A stretch of DNA of 64,000 bases from Amycolatopsis tucumanensis (GTDB lineage: Bacteria > Actinomycetota > Actinomycetes > Mycobacteriales > Pseudonocardiaceae). How positions within the stretch are numbered: position 1 is the first letter of the stretch; each line of letters opens with the position of its first letter. The DNA lies in contig NZ_JAKGSD010000005.1 in assembly GCF_021654135.1 (NCBI RefSeq), forward strand, positions 124,001 through 188,000, given 5' to 3'. This document shows, in pieces, positions 61,766-64,000 of this stretch. The translations under genes and the position numbers were made by a program. The notes below the pieces were generated by a model that worked only from the letters and a program-made list of their open reading frames with translations, had not been told where the DNA came from and ran no database searches.

Positions 61766-61920
61766 CGCGCCAGCCGGTGGAAGTGCCCGAGCAGCTTGCG
61801 CGGCACGAGCTGCTCCTTGCCGTCGATCACCACCGGCACCAGGTCCGGCTTCACGGCCTTCCACTGGGCGCGGCGGTGGCGGGTGTTGCTGCGGGACATC
61901 TTGCGCTTGGGAACGGCCAT
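61762..61920 (-). CDS. rpmF: 50S ribosomal protein L32
   Basis: The 52-residue protein ([27 protein letters not shown]) has no cysteines, so it lacks the L32 zinc ribbon. It is coupled to the L31 stop (ATG 61920 inside TGATGG) and to the COG0523 start. As a zinc-independent paralogue it would replace a zinc-binding protein under starvation. Confidence 0.93.
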   Translation of the reverse strand: MAVPKRKMSRSNTRHRRAQWKAVKPDLVPVVIDGKEQLVPRKLLGHFHRLAR

Positions 61921-62168
61921 CACTTCCGCCTTCCGTAACGGCGGTGGAACTTCTCCACCTGGCCCGCGGTGTCCATGATCCGGCGCGCGCCCGTCCAGAA
62001 CGGATGCGACCACGCGCTGACGTCGACGAGCACGAGCGGGTAGGTGTTGCCGTCGCTCCACTCGATCGTCTTGTCCGAGGTGATCGTCGAGCGCGTCAGG
62101 AACGCGTCCCCGGTCGCGGTGTCCTGGAACACCACCGGGTGGTAGTCGGGGTGGATGCCGGGTTTCAC
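61920..62168 (-). CDS. rpmE2: 50S ribosomal protein L31 type B (zinc-free)
   Basis: The 82-residue protein ([60 protein letters not shown]) is the type B form without the CxxC zinc site. GTG 62168 overlaps the COG0523-like stop. It frees ribosomal zinc when substituted for the zinc-binding L31. Confidence 0.95.
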   Translation of the reverse strand: MKPGIHPDYHPVVFQDTATGDAFLTRSTITSDKTIEWSDGNTYPLVLVDVSAWSHPFWTGARRIMDTAGQVEKFHRRYGRRK

Positions 62169-63391
62169 TGCTTCTCCGTTCCGGACGTGACGTTCACGTC
62201 CTGCGTCTCGTCGGTTTCTTCGCACGGCTCCTCGTGCCAGGCGCCGAACGGGTCGTCGTAGGTCAGCCACTCCCGCTGCCCGGCCGCGAGCTCGGCGTCG
62301 GTGAGCAGCGCGCCGGACAGGGCTTCCTCGATCTCGGCCGGCGTGGCCTGATCGGTGACGACGAAGATCTCCGAGGCCCGGTCGCCGAACACCGGGTGCC
62401 AGCGCAGGGACGCCAGCGTCCGCCGCTCCGGCGACACGTCCGTCCACGCCGGGCCGTCCGGCGCGTCCAGCCACGGCCCGGCGTGCCCGACGCCGAGGCC
62501 GCCGCCCGCGGACTCCAGCCACAGCGCCATGTCCGGCTGGCTGGCCACCCACACCCGGCCCCGGGTCCGCACCACCCCGTCGAGCAGCACGTCCAGCGCG
62601 TCGTGGAGGCGTTCCGGGTGGAACGGGCGCTGCGCGGTGAACAGCAGCGTCGCCACGCCGCAGTCCGCGCCAAGCGGCGGCTCGCCGTGCAGCAGCGGGC
62701 CGTGCATGTCGGTCACCTCGCCGCGCCGCGCGTCCGGGGGCACGTCGGCCAGGCGCGAGGTGCGCAGGGCCGCCGGGGCGACCCGGTCGAGGACGGCCGC
62801 GGTCTTCGCGTCGGTCCAGGCGTCGGCCGTGCCGGTCAGCACGAGCACGTCGGCGAACTCGGCCTGGGACAACGCGACCTGCGCGACCGTGCGCTCGTCG
62901 TCCTGACTGGCCTGCAGCCCGCGCTCCTCCAGGGTGTCGTCGCCGGTCGCGTCGGCCAGCCAGGAGCCGCGGTCCAGCACCGTGTGCACGCCGTCGATCG
63001 CCACGAAGTCGCTCACCGGCCGGTCGCCGACGAGGACGTGCCGGATCGCCCAGCAGACCGGTTCCGGCTCCATCGCCTCGTCCAGCCGCACCACGATGTG
63101 CCGCACGCCGGGCGTGCCGGCGAGGCGGCGCAGCAGCGGGAGCAGGTCCTCCCGCAGGGTGCAGGACACGCAGCCGTGCGCGAGTTCCAGGACGGTCGTC
63201 TCGTCGCGGTCGCCCAGCCGCAGCCGCCGCCGCACGACGCCGCCGCGGATCTCGCGCAGGTCGTGGTGCACGACCGCGGTGCCGGGCCGGGCCGCGCGGG
63301 CCTGTTCGGCCAGGTCCGCGGTGGCGGCCGGGACGAGGCCGCTGATCAGGGTGAGGGGCACCCGGGTGGTGCCGGTCGTTTCGGGATCCAC
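62165..63391 (-). CDS. COG0523-like protein lacking the P-loop
   Basis: The 408-residue protein keeps the COG0523 layout ([36 protein letters not shown], CobW C-terminal domain). At the P-loop position it reads [11 protein letters not shown] in place of [10 protein letters not shown], and NKxD is TGTAD. It should not bind GTP in the normal way. It heads the left arm of the zinc-responsive divergon and ends with an acidic Cys/Glu tail. It may act as an adaptor or ribosome factor like mycobacterial zinc-starvation proteins. That is inference. Confidence 0.85.
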   Translation of the reverse strand: MDPETTGTTRVPLTLISGLVPAATADLAEQARAARPGTAVVHHDLREIRGGVVRRRLRLGDRDETTVLELAHGCVSCTLREDLLPLLRRLAGTPGVRHIVVRLDEAMEPEPVCWAIRHVLVGDRPVSDFVAIDGVHTVLDRGSWLADATGDDTLEERGLQASQDDERTVAQVALSQAEFADVLVLTGTADAWTDAKTAAVLDRVAPAALRTSRLADVPPDARRGEVTDMHGPLLHGEPPLGADCGVATLLFTAQRPFHPERLHDALDVLLDGVVRTRGRVWVASQPDMALWLESAGGGLGVGHAGPWLDAPDGPAWTDVSPERRTLASLRWHPVFGDRASEIFVVTDQATPAEIEEALSGALLTDAELAAGQREWLTYDDPFGAWHEEPCEETDETQDVNVTSGTEKQ

Positions 63392-63406
63392 GCGTTGTAG
63401 AGTAGG

Positions 63407-63427
63407 TGATAATGAAAATCGGTACCA
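63407..63427. promoter_or_regulatory. Probable Zur box between divergent zinc-starvation operons
   Basis: TGATAATGAAAATCGGTAC plus CA forms a 21-bp dyad of the form TG-TA--GA---TC--TA-CA, centred between the two units and overlapping a good -10 (GATAAT, 63408-63413) for the rightward genes. The half-site AATGAAAATC resembles actinobacterial Zur sites. With zinc present Zur should repress both arms. Confidence 0.78.
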
Positions 63428-63441
63428 ACTAGGGAGGGTGG

Positions 63442-63678
63442 ATGTCGGCGGTCTGCCAGGTCACCGGCCGCAAGCCGGGCTTCGGCAAGCAGGTGTCCCA
63501 TTCGCACCGGCGGACCTCGCGGCGGTGGGACCCGAACGTCCAGCGGCGGCGCTACTGGGTGCCGTCCGAGGGCCGCTGGGTCACGCTGCGGGTCTCGGCG
63601 AAGGGCATCAAGACGATCGACAAGCGCGGGATCGACGCCGTGGTGGCCGAACTGCGCGCGAAGGGGGTGAAGCTGTAG
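63442..63678 (+). CDS. rpmB: 50S ribosomal protein L28 (zinc-free form)
   Basis: The 78-residue protein ([32 protein letters not shown]) has only one of the usual cysteines (CQVTG for CDVCG), so the zinc site is lost. ATG 63442 follows GGGAGGG. It is the first gene of the rightward Zur-type operon. Confidence 0.94.
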   Translation: MSAVCQVTGRKPGFGKQVSHSHRRTSRRWDPNVQRRRYWVPSEGRWVTLRVSAKGIKTIDKRGIDAVVAELRAKGVKL

Positions 63679-63842
63679 TGGCCCGCAACGACGTCCGGCC
63701 GATCATCAAGCTCCGCTCGACCGCGGGGACCGGCTACACGTACGTGACGAGGAAGAACCGGCGCAACGACCCGGACCGGATGGTGCTGCGCAAGTTCGAC
63801 CCGGTGGTGCGCCGCCACGTCGAGTTCCGGGAGGAGCGCTGA
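63678..63842 (+). CDS. rpmG: 50S ribosomal protein L33 (zinc-free form)
   Basis: The 54-residue protein ([42 protein letters not shown]) has no cysteine pairs. GTG 63678 overlaps the L28 stop. It is another cysteine-poor paralogue of the zinc-starvation set. Confidence 0.94.
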   Translation: MARNDVRPIIKLRSTAGTGYTYVTRKNRRNDPDRMVLRKFDPVVRRHVEFREER

Positions 63843-64000
63843 TGGCGAAGAAGTCGAAGATCGCCCGCAACGAGCAGCGGCGCGCCGTCGTGGCCCGCTA
63901 CGCCGGGCGCCGGGCCGAGCTGAAGGCGGTGGTGTCCTCGCCGAAGTCCACACCGGACGAGCGGGCGGCCGCGGTGGTGGCGTTGCAGAAGCTGCCCCGT
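63842..64000 (+). CDS. rpsN: 30S ribosomal protein S14 (partial, runs off the window)
   Basis: The first 53 residues ([53 protein letters not shown]) match the longer, zinc-free S14. The overlap with L33 (ATG inside TGATGG) places it in the same operon. The gene continues past the right edge. Confidence 0.92.
   Translation, partial: MAKKSKIARNEQRRAVVARYAGRRAELKAVVSSPKSTPDERAAAVVALQKLPR

Overview
The window is high-GC actinobacterial DNA. Gene content fits Pseudonocardiaceae, for example Amycolatopsis: PdtaR-type ANTAR regulator, polA and rpsA in mycobacterium-like order, FolP2, DUF2637/TraB mobile-element genes, and many GTG starts with tight ATGA/GTGA overlaps. The genus assignment is inference.

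Layout. (1) 1-8.8 kb, chromosome: an ABC efflux permease (apparent frameshift) and ATPase, a divergent DesK/NarL-type two-component pair, a quinone oxidoreductase behind twin palindromic operators, an S4-domain protein, a hydrolase remnant, and an epimerase/LysR divergon sharing a perfect 25-bp palindrome. (2) 8.93-27.65 kb: an integrative and conjugative element (AICE type) in the 3' end of a tRNA-Leu(CAA) gene, bounded by a perfect 44-bp direct repeat. It holds a regulatory block on the minus strand (methyltransferase, XRE-TPR regulator, GntR repressor), a structured leader with a tRNA-like fold, a run of about 25 mostly overlapping plus-strand genes (small Cys-rich and small membrane proteins, DUF2637 protein, TraB/FtsK-type DNA pump, M41-like peptidase, HNH nuclease lipoprotein, DnaB-N protein, C5 methyltransferase, WhiB-HTH fusion, AAA+ replication ATPase), two repeat clusters that look like a transfer locus and an iteron origin, then xis and int. 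(3) 27.9-48.2 kb, core chromosome: pdtaR, a complete livJHMGF branched-chain amino acid transporter, a thioesterase, polA, small regulators and enzymes, an ECF sigma/DGPF pair, a TetR-controlled YhgE/Pip exporter operon, and rpsA.

(4) 48.2-55.8 kb: a TetR/FolP2 divergon, an IclR regulator facing acetaldehyde dehydrogenase plus 4-hydroxy-2-oxovalerate aldolase, and a TetR facing a DUF2236 oxygenase-like protein and an F420-type luciferase-family enzyme. (5) 55.9-60.7 kb: Tat-exported neutral ceramidase, an MFS transporter and a sphingosine-1-phosphate-lyase-family PLP enzyme, a candidate sphingolipid catabolic cassette. (6) 60.7-64.0 kb: a divergent zinc-starvation regulon around one dyad (likely Zur box), with cysteine-poor L31, L32, L28, L33 and S14 paralogues and two COG0523 proteins, one lacking a P-loop.

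The most unusual material is the ceramidase-MFS-lyase cassette, the structured leader and repeat loci of the element, and the Zur divergon.
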